Shown one piece after another: positions 16,472-25,488 of a DNA stretch of 32,456 nt. The notes beneath the pieces are model-generated. The model did not search any database and had not been told where the DNA came from. It was given only the letters and a program-made list of their open reading frames with translations. Origin of the DNA: Rhodanobacteraceae bacterium (GTDB lineage: Bacteria; Acidobacteriota; Terriglobia; Terriglobales; Acidobacteriaceae). The DNA lies in NCBI GenBank assembly GCA_903970285.1, contig CAJCHN010000143.1:1-32456 (forward strand), read 5' to 3'. The position numbers were made by a program, and so were the translations under genes. The number at the start of each line of letters is the position of its first letter. The stretch's first letter is position 1.

Positions 16472-19465
16472 TTAGAAGTTGAAGGTGGCCTGAAACTGGA
16501 AGCGCCGCACCGCCGAGTTGGTGGTGAGGAATCCGCCGACGAGTGCGGTGCTCTCGCCGAAGCTGGGCGAGGTGAGGGTTCCATTCGGCGTTGCGCGATC
16601 GGCGTAGTTGAAGAGGTTCTGCGCCTGGAAGCCGAGCGAGACGTTGTATTTCTTGCCGCTGCTGGCCGCGCCACCGCCGCCGGGACCGCCGCGTCCACCG
16701 CCGCCCGGCCCACGGCCTTCGCCGCGGGGCGGGCCGCCGCCAGGACCGCCGGCCCCGCGATCCTCGGCCGCCGCGATGGGTGGACCGAAGCCCCAGGTCT
16801 TGGCCGCGCGCAGGTTGAACGAGAACTGGGCTGGCCCGGTGCAGTAGTTGATGGGAACCTCGGTCTGGTCGCCGCCGGTGCCCGGCGTGGCGAAGGTTCC
16901 GCAGCCGGGGATGGACTTCACGAAGTCAGTGCCGCTGCTGGTCGCCCCTGCCGGGGCGAAGACCGCCCGTCCGTTGAACTGGTTGTCGTTGAAGGGGTCG
17001 AGGCCAGAGGTGATGTTGTAAGGGTTGCCGGACTGGGCCACGATCAGCGGGCTGAGAGTGACCAGGTGGGGGAGCGTCCAGCTTCCATAGAGGAACAGGC
17101 GGTTGCGGACGTCGAAGCCGGCGCGTCCGTAGTCTGCTTTGAGATCGTTGGGGATGGAGGCGAAAGAGCTTGCGCCGCTGGTATCGGAGCTTGCGAAGTT
17201 GAGCGCGTAGAAGCCGCCGAACGAGGCGTTGTGGAAGTTGCGTACGTTGACGTTCACGATCAACTGATTCTGCGCGAAGTATCCTTCCGACTGATATTGA
17301 TAATCCAGCGGATTGGTGGCTGAGATCGAGGCATAGTTCGGCACGTCCGAGTCGAACTGGTGCAGACCGCGGATGTGCTGGTAGTTAACCGAGGCGGTCG
17401 CGTTGCGGAACAACTGCTGATCGAAGCCGATGTTCTCCTGAATGCGATAGGGGGCGCGCAAATTTCCGGCGATGGTGTTGACGGTGGTCGCGCCCGATCC
17501 AAGCGGGCAGCCATAGGGATCGGCGCCGGTGTTGCCGACGCCGTTGCTGGGGGTGCATGTGGCGGGAAGCGTGTCCGTGGTGGTGTTGGTGGACGAGTCG
17601 GTGTATTGAACCTGGTTGAGCCCGTTGTTGCGGAGGGTCTGCAACTCGTTTCCGAGCGCGAAACGATCGTAGAAGAGGCCGAAGCCGGCGCGCAGGACGG
17701 TCTTCTTGCCGAGGCCATACGCGGTAGAGAGCCGTGGCACCCAATCCGCGTGATCGTGGATGAAGTTCTGCGTTTCGAAGCGCAGGCCGTAGCTGAAGGT
17801 CCAGGTGGGCGTGATCTTCCAGTCGTCCTCGGCGTAGAGGCCGAGGTCAGCGATGCGGGCCAGGACGGTCGGCTTGTTGACGATGGTTTCCGTGAAGGAG
17901 GCCAGATTTCCGGCGATGTAATCGTTGATGCTGCTGTAGACGAACGATCCATTGGTTTCGGCCGAGGAGGTGTTGGTGTCGCCGGTATAGCGAAGGCGGC
18001 CGCCGAAGCGGATGAAGTTCTTGTTCAGCGCGATGGAGGTGTAGTTCTGCACCTCGATGTGGTTCTGGTGATCCTGCGAGGCACCGGAGAACGAGCCGCC
18101 GCTGGTGAAGGCGCCTTGTACGACCACCTGGGGCGCGGTGGAAAAAGGCGTCTGGTTGGAGTTCTCGCGCTGATATTCAAAGCGGGTTTCGTTGATGATC
18201 TTATCGGTGATGATCTGGGTGTCGCTCAGCTGCAGCGTGACTTCAGAGCTGGTGGAGCTGTAGCCGGTCGTGGGCAGCGAGGTACCGACGATGCCCTGGT
18301 TCTGCTGGCTGTTGTGCTCGTACTGAAAGCGTGCGGTGAGCGTGTTCTTTTCCCCGAAAGCGAGATCGACTCTTGGCGAGATATCCCAGCGGGTCTGCGG
18401 AACGAACTGGGAGAACGAGAAGCCGGTGCCGTTCGCGAGCGTGTACAGGTTGCAGCCGGCGACTCCAGGACCGCAGGGAACGCCGGAGTTCTGGCTCATC
18501 GCATAGATGGCCGGCGGATCGACGATGCTGTCGTTCTGGATCTGACGGAATGAGCCTCCGACGGTGAAGGACGCGGTTTTGGTAATCGGACCGGAGAACT
18601 GGCCGAAGCTCAGGATGGTGTGGTAACCCGGTTGCGTGGCGTTATCGGTGTACGGGCTGCCGGTGTTGAAGGCCTTCTCGTTGCCGTTGATCTGGGCGAA
18701 GGCGCGGAACTTGTCGGTACCCGGCTTGGTGAAGACCTCCACCCGCCCGAAGCCGGGCTGATCGTATTGCGCGGAGAACGGATTCTGATTGATGCGGATC
18801 TCACGAATGGACGACTTGGGGGGAAGCTGGCCGCCGGTGAACCCATCGATGTAAATCTGGCCGCCGTTGGGCCCGGAAGACGGGCCGGCGAGCGCGGTGA
18901 GTTCACTCGAAAGCTCGTCTGGATCGTCCGAGAGCGCGTCGAGATCCTTTCCCTTGAGCACAGTCGAGCTGGCGTTCGAGTCCTGATCGACGGAGACGTG
19001 ATTCTCGTCGGTGGTGACATTGACGACGGTCTGCTGGTTCTGGATGGCCAACTTGGCGTTGATGCTCTGCGGCGTACGCCCGATCGCTACGCTCTGGCGG
19101 ACGAAGCTGGCGAAGCCTGGCATGGTGACGGTCAGCGAGTAGACGCCGGGAGGCACGCCGCGAAAGGTGTAGGTACCGTCCGACCCGGATTGCACGGTGT
19201 AAGCGTTGCCCTTTGCCGGAGTGAGGGTGATCGTCGCTCCCGGAATTTCGGCATTGTCAGGATCGGCGATGAGTCCGGAGAGAACGACAGGGCCGGATTG
19301 CGCCGGAACCGTGCCGGGACCCTGCTGGTTGACTGGAATGGGTGCGCCGGTCTGGGCCCCGGCCTGCTGCGCCGAAGATGACGATGGAAGTACGGCCAGG
19401 GCGAACGCCGCGGTGGCGCAGGCAAGCGCCGACTTGGGCAGGGAGAAGGGATCGGACAAAGACAT
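16472..19465 (-). CDS. TonB-dependent receptor, Oar-like, with carboxypeptidase-regulatory N-terminal domain
   Basis: 997 aa. A signal peptide (about 1-32) is followed by a carboxypeptidase-regulatory-like domain (about 60-150: GLIADPDNAEIPGATITL, GTYTFRGVPPGVYSLTV). A plug-like region follows (about 155-260: IYIDGF, IREIRINQNPFSAQYDQPGFGRV written in parts, EVFTKPGT). A long beta-barrel ends in FQFQATFNF with a C-terminal Phe. Such receptors sit in the outer membrane and import or bind bulky nutrients using TonB energy; acidobacterial genomes carry many. The substrate is not deducible. A 40-residue Gly/Pro/Arg-rich insert lies close to the C-terminus. An AGGAG site five bases before the ATG fixes the start. 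A terminator follows the gene, and a signal-peptide protein is encoded upstream. Confidence 0.92.
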   Translation of the reverse strand: MSLSDPFSLPKSALACATAAFALAVLPSSSSAQQAGAQTGAPIPVNQQGPGTVPAQSGPVVLSGLIADPDNAEIPGATITLTPAKGNAYTVQSGSDGTYTFRGVPPGVYSLTVTMPGFASFVRQSVAIGRTPQSINAKLAIQNQQTVVNVTTDENHVSVDQDSNASSTVLKGKDLDALSDDPDELSSELTALAGPSSGPNGGQIYIDGFTGGQLPPKSSIREIRINQNPFSAQYDQPGFGRVEVFTKPGTDKFRAFAQINGNEKAFNTGSPYTDNATQPGYHTILSFGQFSGPITKTASFTVGGSFRQIQNDSIVDPPAIYAMSQNSGVPCGPGVAGCNLYTLANGTGFSFSQFVPQTRWDISPRVDLAFGEKNTLTARFQYEHNSQQNQGIVGTSLPTTGYSSTSSEVTLQLSDTQIITDKIINETRFEYQRENSNQTPFSTAPQVVVQGAFTSGGSFSGASQDHQNHIEVQNYTSIALNKNFIRFGGRLRYTGDTNTSSAETNGSFVYSSINDYIAGNLASFTETIVNKPTVLARIADLGLYAEDDWKITPTWTFSYGLRFETQNFIHDHADWVPRLSTAYGLGKKTVLRAGFGLFYDRFALGNELQTLRNNGLNQVQYTDSSTNTTTDTLPATCTPSNGVGNTGADPYGCPLGSGATTVNTIAGNLRAPYRIQENIGFDQQLFRNATASVNYQHIRGLHQFDSDVPNYASISATNPLDYQYQSEGYFAQNQLIVNVNVRNFHNASFGGFYALNFASSDTSGASSFASIPNDLKADYGRAGFDVRNRLFLYGSWTLPHLVTLSPLIVAQSGNPYNITSGLDPFNDNQFNGRAVFAPAGATSSGTDFVKSIPGCGTFATPGTGGDQTEVPINYCTGPAQFSFNLRAAKTWGFGPPIAAAEDRGAGGPGGGPPRGEGRGPGGGGRGGPGGGGAASSGKKYNVSLGFQAQNLFNYADRATPNGTLTSPSFGESTALVGGFLTTNSAVRRFQFQATFNF
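16655..16774 (-). repeat. Gly/Pro-rich low-complexity segment in the TonB receptor
   Basis: Encodes about residues 898-937, mostly G, P, R and A with GPGGGG-like units, between two late barrel strands. At the DNA level it is a run of CCG/CCA/CCC-like triplets prone to slippage. It would form a flexible loop. Confidence 0.75.
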
Positions 19466-19681
19466 TCATACTCCTAAGGTCGAGTGTGACCCTGTGAGGA
19501 CCAGGTCATAGCAAATCGAAGTTCCGGAGAAGCCCGGGAGGAAGTGGTTCAGTGGATTAGACGAGATTCGGAGCAAATTTTCTGCTGCTCTTGGAGTTGC
19601 AGATTTCAGAAAGTGCCATCTCCTTTGAGAGAACACGGCGTTGAACGAAAAGCCGCCCATGCAAACCGCAGTAGGGTTGCT

Positions 19682-20845
19682 CTAGCGGCCGCCGCCCCCG
19701 CGCGGCGCACCTTCTTCGCCGGCCGCCCCTTCGGGCTCGCCCAGATTCCAGGGAGAGAGGGTCACCGGGTGAGACCCCGCGGGGGTCGCCGAGAGAATCG
19801 CCTCGACGCCAGACAGCAAGGTAATGGCTGTGGGGTTGCCGCCGGATGATTCAGACGCGACGATCATGACCGCCTGGCCGGGCTTCAGATCGGCCAGGCT
19901 CTGGGTCGGCAGGTGGGAGAGCATCTGCGAGAGATCGGCTCCGGCGCTGCGGGGACGGGGTGCAGTGGTGGCTGGGGCTGTGGCCGGGGGCCGGCCGTTC
20001 GCGTCCGCCGCGGCCCGCGGGGCACCCGAGCCGGTGGCGGCGGCGCCGGTTCGCGCTGCGAATCTGGCTGCGGCATCGGCTGGCAAGTTGCGAAGATCGG
20101 ACTTCGCGGTCACCGTCACGGTAACGTTCTTCTTCGTCGACAGATCCTTGAGGGTCAGGGTCCCGGCCGCAGAGTTGACGGCCGAGATGACGCCCGCGAG
20201 GTTGTCGAAGGTGCCGGTTATCACCTCACGAGCCGCGATCGACATGCGATCGTCCGACACCGTGCCGCGGGCACGCAATTGATCGCCGGGGTGTATTTCT
20301 CCGAGGGCGCCGGGCTGCGCATTGGAGAAGTCGACTGAATCCTGAGCGTAGCGCTTGAAGACGGTGGCGGGAGTGGTTTCAATCTTGAGCATCCTGGTGC
20401 CCGAGGCGACGGCGATTTCGCTGCCATCGACCGATTTCACCAGACCGCCGAGTCCACGTTGCCACTCGCGCTGCTCCGCCGCGTGGAGCGCCGCGATGTC
20501 GGTCGACTTCATTAGGATGACGCGTGAGGCGGTGATGGAGCCGGGAGCATCGCCCGCTTTGCCGGTGGCTAGAATCCGGTCGCCTACGGCAATGTCTTCC
20601 ATCCCGGCCGAGGTAGCGGACTTGAGGTCCGTGCTGCCCGCAGGAAGCTGCAGCACCGGAACTCCGGGAGCGATTGCGACCGAGACCTGGGCTCCGGCTG
20701 CCGTCGTCAGAGTGATGGTCCCGCCGTCGATAGCCTTGACGGTTCCAAGCTGGCGTACCGCGGCGGGCGCCTGCGCATAGAGCGCAGTAGCGGCGAGCGG
20801 GATGAGGATAGCGCCAAAACGCTGAAGGTAGCGCGTGTGCAGCAT
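19682..20845 (-). CDS. Exported protein with DUF5666-like beta-barrel repeats
   Basis: 387 aa from the chosen start. A signal peptide (hydrophobic FGAILIPLAATALYAQA, residues 10-26) is followed by three units of DUF5666-like pattern: a strand pair such as LGTVKAIDGGTITLTTAAG, then a GDRILATGK or GDQLRARGT turn (about 32-112, 131-213 and 217 onward). The third unit is split by an Ala/Pro/Arg linker (about 275-320) and closes with LKPGQAVMIVAS. The tail is Gly/Arg-rich (EEGAPRGGGGR). Function is unknown; the fold is probably a small OB-like barrel in the periplasm or on the surface. The frame is open further upstream to 20968, but the ATG at 20845 has AAGG seven bases before it and starts the signal peptide directly. 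It lies between the TreZ gene and the TonB receptor gene on the same strand. Confidence 0.8.
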   Translation of the reverse strand: MLHTRYLQRFGAILIPLAATALYAQAPAAVRQLGTVKAIDGGTITLTTAAGAQVSVAIAPGVPVLQLPAGSTDLKSATSAGMEDIAVGDRILATGKAGDAPGSITASRVILMKSTDIAALHAAEQREWQRGLGGLVKSVDGSEIAVASGTRMLKIETTPATVFKRYAQDSVDFSNAQPGALGEIHPGDQLRARGTVSDDRMSIAAREVITGTFDNLAGVISAVNSAAGTLTLKDLSTKKNVTVTVTAKSDLRNLPADAAARFAARTGAAATGSGAPRAAADANGRPPATAPATTAPRPRSAGADLSQMLSHLPTQSLADLKPGQAVMIVASESSGGNPTAITLLSGVEAILSATPAGSHPVTLSPWNLGEPEGAAGEEGAPRGGGGR

Positions 20846-21004
20846 GATCGAACCTTTTCCTTTGATCTTTCCTCTGATAGGCAGAGGACGACGCGGCCGC
20901 GCAAGAAATCGCAGCTTCTTTCGAAGACGAGTAGGGCGAAGAAAAGTTTCGGGCGGCAGCATTTCCACTGCGGAGGAACGCCACCGCCCCTTTGAAGCCA
21001 GGCT

Positions 21005-22762
21005 CTATTCCTTCTCCGCCGTCAGGATGGCAAATCCGTCGGGCGGGACGGTGACATGTCCGTCCTCGACCCGGGTCCATTCGGAGACGCTGGCCAGCAA
21101 CAGTTCATGCTCCGGTCCAATCTCGAATTGGCACGGTGCAGGACCGAGGTTGGCGATGACCGTCACCAGATTCCGGTCCATGCGCAGCCACTTATGCTCT
21201 TCGCTGAAGGTCACCTTGATGTGGCCGCGATCGCCATCGTTCAGCGAGATCGAGTTGCGGCGGATATGGATGAGGCGGGCGGTCCACTCGAAGATGTCGC
21301 GGTGCTTGCCCTGGTCGGCTTCGTCCCAGTTCAGAATCGAGTTGGTGAAGGTTTCCTTATCTTCCGGGTTCGGGATCTGCGACTCATCCCAGCCGAAGGC
21401 GGCGAACTCTTTCTTGCGCCCTTCGGCCACCAGTTTGGCCATCTCCGGGTCTTCGTGGTCGGCGAAGTAGAGGAACGGGGTCGAGGCGGCGAACTCCTCG
21501 CCCTGGAACAGCATGGGGATGAACGGTGCGGTCAGCACGATGCCTAGAGCCACCTTGGTCCGCGGAACACCGATGATGTGCTCCAGCCGGTCGCCGGTGG
21601 CGCGGTTGCCCACCTGGTCATGGTTCTGAATGAAGCCGATGAAGTGGTGGGCGGAGAGCGAATCCACAGGGCGTCCGTGATGCCGATTTCGATATTCGCT
21701 GTAGATCCCGTCGTAGACGAACATGCTTTTCAGCGATTTCGCGAGACACTCGAAGTCGCCGAAGTCGTTGTAGTAACCCTTGCCGGCGCTGCCTTCCTCG
21801 ACATGAAGCAGGGTGAAGAGCGAGTGATGGAAGTCGTCCGACCACTGCGCGTCCATGCCGTACCCGTTGGCCTCGATAGGACGAACGATGCAGGGATTGT
21901 TGAGGTCGGATTCGGCGATGAGAAAGAGCCGGCGGCCCAGCGTGGCCGACATGTTATAGACGTTCGCCGCCAGTTGTTCGAGGAAGTGAACTGCGGAGCG
22001 GTCGACGAGCTCATGCACCGCGTCCAGGCGCAGGCCGTCGACGTGGAAATCGCGCATCCACATCAAGGCGTTGTCGGAGAAGAACTTTCGCACCTCATCC
22101 GAGCCGCCGTCCTCGAGGTTGACGGCATCGCCCCATGGCGTCTGATGCTTGGAGGTGACGTATGGGCCGAACTTGCCGGTGTAGTTTCCCACCGGACCGA
22201 AGTGGTTGTAGACCACGTCGAGGATGACTCCGATGCCCTGCCGGTGCGCGGCATTCACGAATCGCTTGAAGGCGTCGGGACCACCATAACAGGAGCTGGA
22301 GGCGTACAGGTCCACACCGTCGTAGCCCCAGCCGCGATTGCCCGCGGCTTCCGCGACGGGCATCACCTCAACATGGGTAATGCCAAGATCGAAGAGGTAA
22401 GGGAGTTTCTCGATCGCCGCGTCAAACGTGCCTTCGGGGGTGAAGGTGCCGATGTGCATCTCGTAGATGACGGCGCCGGTCAGGGGTGGCCCTTGCCAGG
22501 TCGAATCTTCCCACTTGAACGCATTCTGGTTATAGACACGGGACGGTTTGTGCACGCCGAAGGGCTGCCACAGGCTGCGCGGATCGGGGTACGGCATAGG
22601 GTCGTCGTCGAGCAGGAAACCGTAGTCGGTTCCCTCACCCGCCTCTTCGACTGACACCTTCCAATAGCCCTTGTCGTTCGGCCCCTGCATGGGGTAAACC
22701 CTGTCGCCGATCGAGACGGCCACCTTCTTTGGCCTGGGGGCCCAAAGCGTAAACGTATGCAT
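21005..22762 (-). CDS. treZ: Malto-oligosyltrehalose trehalohydrolase (TreZ)
   Basis: 585 aa. Cleaves the alpha-1,4 bond next to the trehalosyl end of maltooligosyltrehalose and releases trehalose; cytoplasmic GH13 enzyme. An N-terminal beta-sandwich (HTFTLWAPRPKKVAVSI, 2-18) precedes the catalytic barrel. Seen motifs are DVVYNHFGPVGNY (182-194), nucleophile Asp247 in GLRLDAVH, acid/base Glu284 in LIAESD, and Asp382 in IQNHDQVGN. A C-terminal beta domain ends the protein. Length is normal for the family. It starts 13 bases after the TreY stop; the TreY stop codon overlaps the AGGAG ribosome site used here, so the two are probably translationally coupled. It is last in the GH15-TreY-TreZ unit. 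Confidence 0.95.
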   Translation of the reverse strand: MHTFTLWAPRPKKVAVSIGDRVYPMQGPNDKGYWKVSVEEAGEGTDYGFLLDDDPMPYPDPRSLWQPFGVHKPSRVYNQNAFKWEDSTWQGPPLTGAVIYEMHIGTFTPEGTFDAAIEKLPYLFDLGITHVEVMPVAEAAGNRGWGYDGVDLYASSSCYGGPDAFKRFVNAAHRQGIGVILDVVYNHFGPVGNYTGKFGPYVTSKHQTPWGDAVNLEDGGSDEVRKFFSDNALMWMRDFHVDGLRLDAVHELVDRSAVHFLEQLAANVYNMSATLGRRLFLIAESDLNNPCIVRPIEANGYGMDAQWSDDFHHSLFTLLHVEEGSAGKGYYNDFGDFECLAKSLKSMFVYDGIYSEYRNRHHGRPVDSLSAHHFIGFIQNHDQVGNRATGDRLEHIIGVPRTKVALGIVLTAPFIPMLFQGEEFAASTPFLYFADHEDPEMAKLVAEGRKKEFAAFGWDESQIPNPEDKETFTNSILNWDEADQGKHRDIFEWTARLIHIRRNSISLNDGDRGHIKVTFSEEHKWLRMDRNLVTVIANLGPAPCQFEIGPEHELLLASVSEWTRVEDGHVTVPPDGFAILTAEKE

Positions 22763-22775
22763 CCTAAGTTTCTCC

Positions 22776-25433
22776 TCAGTTCTCTTCGCGCACCAGCAGC
22801 GCCACTGGAAAATTTTGCAACAGCGTGGCCAATTCGACTGTGCCGCCCGATATCATCCCGCCCGCGAGGCAGTTGCGCCATGTGCCCGTGGGAACATCCA
22901 CGGTCGTCCCCGCCCAGTCTCCTGCGAGCGACAGGGGGAGCCGCTGGGCGACCGTCATCACATGATCGCCGCGGCGGAAGGCAACCACATGCTCCGCCTT
23001 CGCTCCCGCAGCGAGGACAGGGATGTAATCCGCCTCCGCGCCAAACCAGTCAGGATGGTCGCGGCGCAGCTTCAGGCTCTGGTGGATGACATGGAGCTTG
23101 GGCAGTCCATCGTGCATGTGTTCGAGCACGTGCGCCGTGTCGATCGACTTGAGTTTTGCGAGCAGTTTGCGGCGCAGGTCGTAGTCCACCGGCCTGCGAT
23201 TGTCCGGGTCGACGAGCGAGAGATCCCACAGCTCGGCGCCCTGGTAGAGATCGGGCACCCCGGGTGCGGTGTACTTCTCGAGCGTCTGCGACAGCGAGTT
23301 GATCCGGCCCGGAAGCAGCACCCGGCCGACGAATGCCTCCAGCCCGGCCAGGAATGCCTGGTCCGCGAACAGGCCATCGATGAAGCTGTTCAACGCATCC
23401 TCGTAGACCTTGTTGTTGGCGGTCCAGCTGGTCTGCTGCTTGGCCTCGCGCATCGCTTTCTGCATGTACTGCTTGGTTCGGGCGGCACCGATGGGCCAGG
23501 CTCCGATGAGCGTCTGATACAGGAAGTATTCGGAGTTGCGATCCGGAAGGTCTTTCTGCTTCTTAGCTTCGTTCTGCGTGGCCCAGCGTTGAATCGCGTC
23601 CGCGAATTCATGCGGAATCTCGCTGAGGACCGCGAGCCTCGCCCGCACGTCGTCGGCACGCTTGGTGTCGTGCGTCGACAGTGTGGTCATGGTCGAAGGA
23701 TGGGTCTTTTGTACCTTCACTTGGTAGGCGTGGAAGTCTTCAAGGGAAAGGCCATCACGCCCGGGATCACCGCCCACTTCGCACAGAGCGGTGAGCCGAT
23801 TGAAGCAGTAGAAGGCTGTATCCTCCACGCCCTTCGCCATCACCGGCGAGGTGAACTGCTGGAAGCGCTCGACAAACTCGGTCTCCTGGCGGCCGGTCGT
23901 CTGGAGCGTCAGAACATCTTCAAAAAAATCGAACAGACCGCCGTCGATGTCGGTGCGATTGTCTTTGGCGCACTTCACCGACTTCGAGATGAAGTGCTTG
24001 TCCTCGCCCGTAATCTGGTTGCGCTGCGGGGTGACATAGGTGCGGTAGATGGCGAAGCACGAAGCGATCTCGCGGATCGCGCGGCGAATCTCGGCGCGGG
24101 TGTAATCGCGTTGATTGCGGTGGGCTTCGCAGATATCGACGAAGATGGAGGCCAGGCGGTTTACGTCCGAACCCAAAGCCTCCTGGGTGACATTGATCTT
24201 CTTCGCATGGGCGATCACAGGAAAGTCCAGCGGTTCACCGGTGAATTCCCCATAGACGCGGGAGAGTTCCGGCATGCCCTGCTGCTTTACCAGCAGCCCG
24301 AGGGCGACATTCAGAAAGTCGTAGCCGCTGGTTCCCTCGATCGGCCACTCTTCGCGGAGGAATTCGTTGGCAGCAAGAATCTTTTCGCCGATGATCCAGG
24401 CTTGCGGTGCAGCCTCGCGCAGCCTCTGGAAGTACTGCAGGGGGTCGCGCAGACCGTCGGGATGATCGACCCGGACGCCGTCGAGCACACCCTTGGCGAG
24501 CCAGTCCAGAATCAGCGCATGAGTCTCGTTGAAGACGTGCTGCCTCTCCATGCGCAGACCGATCAGCGTATTGACGTCGAAGAATCTACGATAGCCAAGC
24601 TGCTGGTCCGCTGTCTTCCAGTAGGAGAGGCGATAGTTCTGCGAATTCAGGAATTCATCCAGCGAATCGTGGTCCGCGTTCAGCTCCCGTACGGCACGAT
24701 CAATGGCCACGCAGACGCCGGAATCCTCGGCACACAGGCGCTCCAGCAGACTTTCGACGACCACCTTGTCGCGATTCCGAGCCAGGACCGCAGGCCGATC
24801 TTCGAAGGATGGGTTGGGCAGACGGGCGAGCGACGCCGCGGCGAAGCTGAGAGCGTCGGACTCCGCGTAGACAGCGGCCTTTGCAAGAATGACCGGAAGC
24901 GAGGTGGGGGCGGCGGGCAAGGTCTGGCCAGCCGCCTCGACCAGGAATTTAGCTCCCTTTCGCGAAACCTTAATGTCGCCCGATTCCAGCACCCTGCCGT
25001 ACTGATCGGCGAGGATGGGCACCAGGACTTTATCCCGGAGACGTTCTTCGGCCGGATTCCAGTCGATGTCGAAGAACGATGCATAGCGGCTGGCCGCGCC
25101 ATTTTCCAGCACATCCCACCAGAAGCGATTCTGGCTGCCGATGGCCATGTGGTTGGGCACAATGTCGAGGACCTGGCCCAGGCCGTTCTCGCCCAGGGTC
25201 TTCGAGAAGCTCTGGTGGGCGTCCAGGCCACCCAGTTCCTCGTTCACCCGCTGATGATCGGTGACGTCGTAGCCGTGCATGCTGCCGGGCGCAGCCTGCA
25301 GGTAGGGCGAACTGTACACATGGGAGATACCAAGTTCGTACAGATAGGGAGCGATGGCCGAAGCGTCGGCGAACGTAAATCCTTTGTGCAGCTGTAACCG
25401 GTAGGTGGAAACCGGCACCTTTACCTTGCTCAT
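22776..25433 (-). CDS. treY: Malto-oligosyltrehalose synthase (TreY)
   Basis: 885 aa. Turns the reducing-end alpha-1,4 bond of a maltooligosaccharide into an alpha-1,1 bond, making maltooligosyltrehalose for TreZ. The start is typical for the family (PVSTYRLQLHKGFTF, ending in the GISHVYSSPYL segment). Catalytic residues seen are Asp323 in GVRVDHPDGLRDP, Glu350 in IIGEKIL and Asp589 in STHDTKRADDVRARL. The C-terminus has PGVPDLYQG and ends in a short beta domain. The length fits TreY. AGAGG lies six bases before the ATG. The GH15 gene ends 55 bases upstream and TreZ begins 13 bases downstream, so one transcript is likely. An 860-codon antisense frame covers the same bases but is a shadow. Confidence 0.95.
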   Translation of the reverse strand: MSKVKVPVSTYRLQLHKGFTFADASAIAPYLYELGISHVYSSPYLQAAPGSMHGYDVTDHQRVNEELGGLDAHQSFSKTLGENGLGQVLDIVPNHMAIGSQNRFWWDVLENGAASRYASFFDIDWNPAEERLRDKVLVPILADQYGRVLESGDIKVSRKGAKFLVEAAGQTLPAAPTSLPVILAKAAVYAESDALSFAAASLARLPNPSFEDRPAVLARNRDKVVVESLLERLCAEDSGVCVAIDRAVRELNADHDSLDEFLNSQNYRLSYWKTADQQLGYRRFFDVNTLIGLRMERQHVFNETHALILDWLAKGVLDGVRVDHPDGLRDPLQYFQRLREAAPQAWIIGEKILAANEFLREEWPIEGTSGYDFLNVALGLLVKQQGMPELSRVYGEFTGEPLDFPVIAHAKKINVTQEALGSDVNRLASIFVDICEAHRNQRDYTRAEIRRAIREIASCFAIYRTYVTPQRNQITGEDKHFISKSVKCAKDNRTDIDGGLFDFFEDVLTLQTTGRQETEFVERFQQFTSPVMAKGVEDTAFYCFNRLTALCEVGGDPGRDGLSLEDFHAYQVKVQKTHPSTMTTLSTHDTKRADDVRARLAVLSEIPHEFADAIQRWATQNEAKKQKDLPDRNSEYFLYQTLIGAWPIGAARTKQYMQKAMREAKQQTSWTANNKVYEDALNSFIDGLFADQAFLAGLEAFVGRVLLPGRINSLSQTLEKYTAPGVPDLYQGAELWDLSLVDPDNRRPVDYDLRRKLLAKLKSIDTAHVLEHMHDGLPKLHVIHQSLKLRRDHPDWFGAEADYIPVLAAGAKAEHVVAFRRGDHVMTVAQRLPLSLAGDWAGTTVDVPTGTWRNCLAGGMISGGTVELATLLQNFPVALLVREEN

Positions 25434-25488
25434 GAAAATCCTCTGGTCAGTCGGTTAGGTGCCGCTGGCTTCGAGCAGGTTGTGTTTC

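Noticed and set aside
20871..20887. CCTCTG-ATAGG-CAGAGG hairpin as terminator of treZ
   Set aside because: The six-base stem has no U-tract on the minus strand and lies 118 bases past the stop; it could equally belong to the leader of the next gene, so no call was made.
22815..25397. 860-codon plus-strand open frame opposite treY
   Set aside because: It mirrors treY exactly, has no recognisable domain or ribosome site, and long antisense frames are expected in GC-rich coding DNA with few stop triplets.
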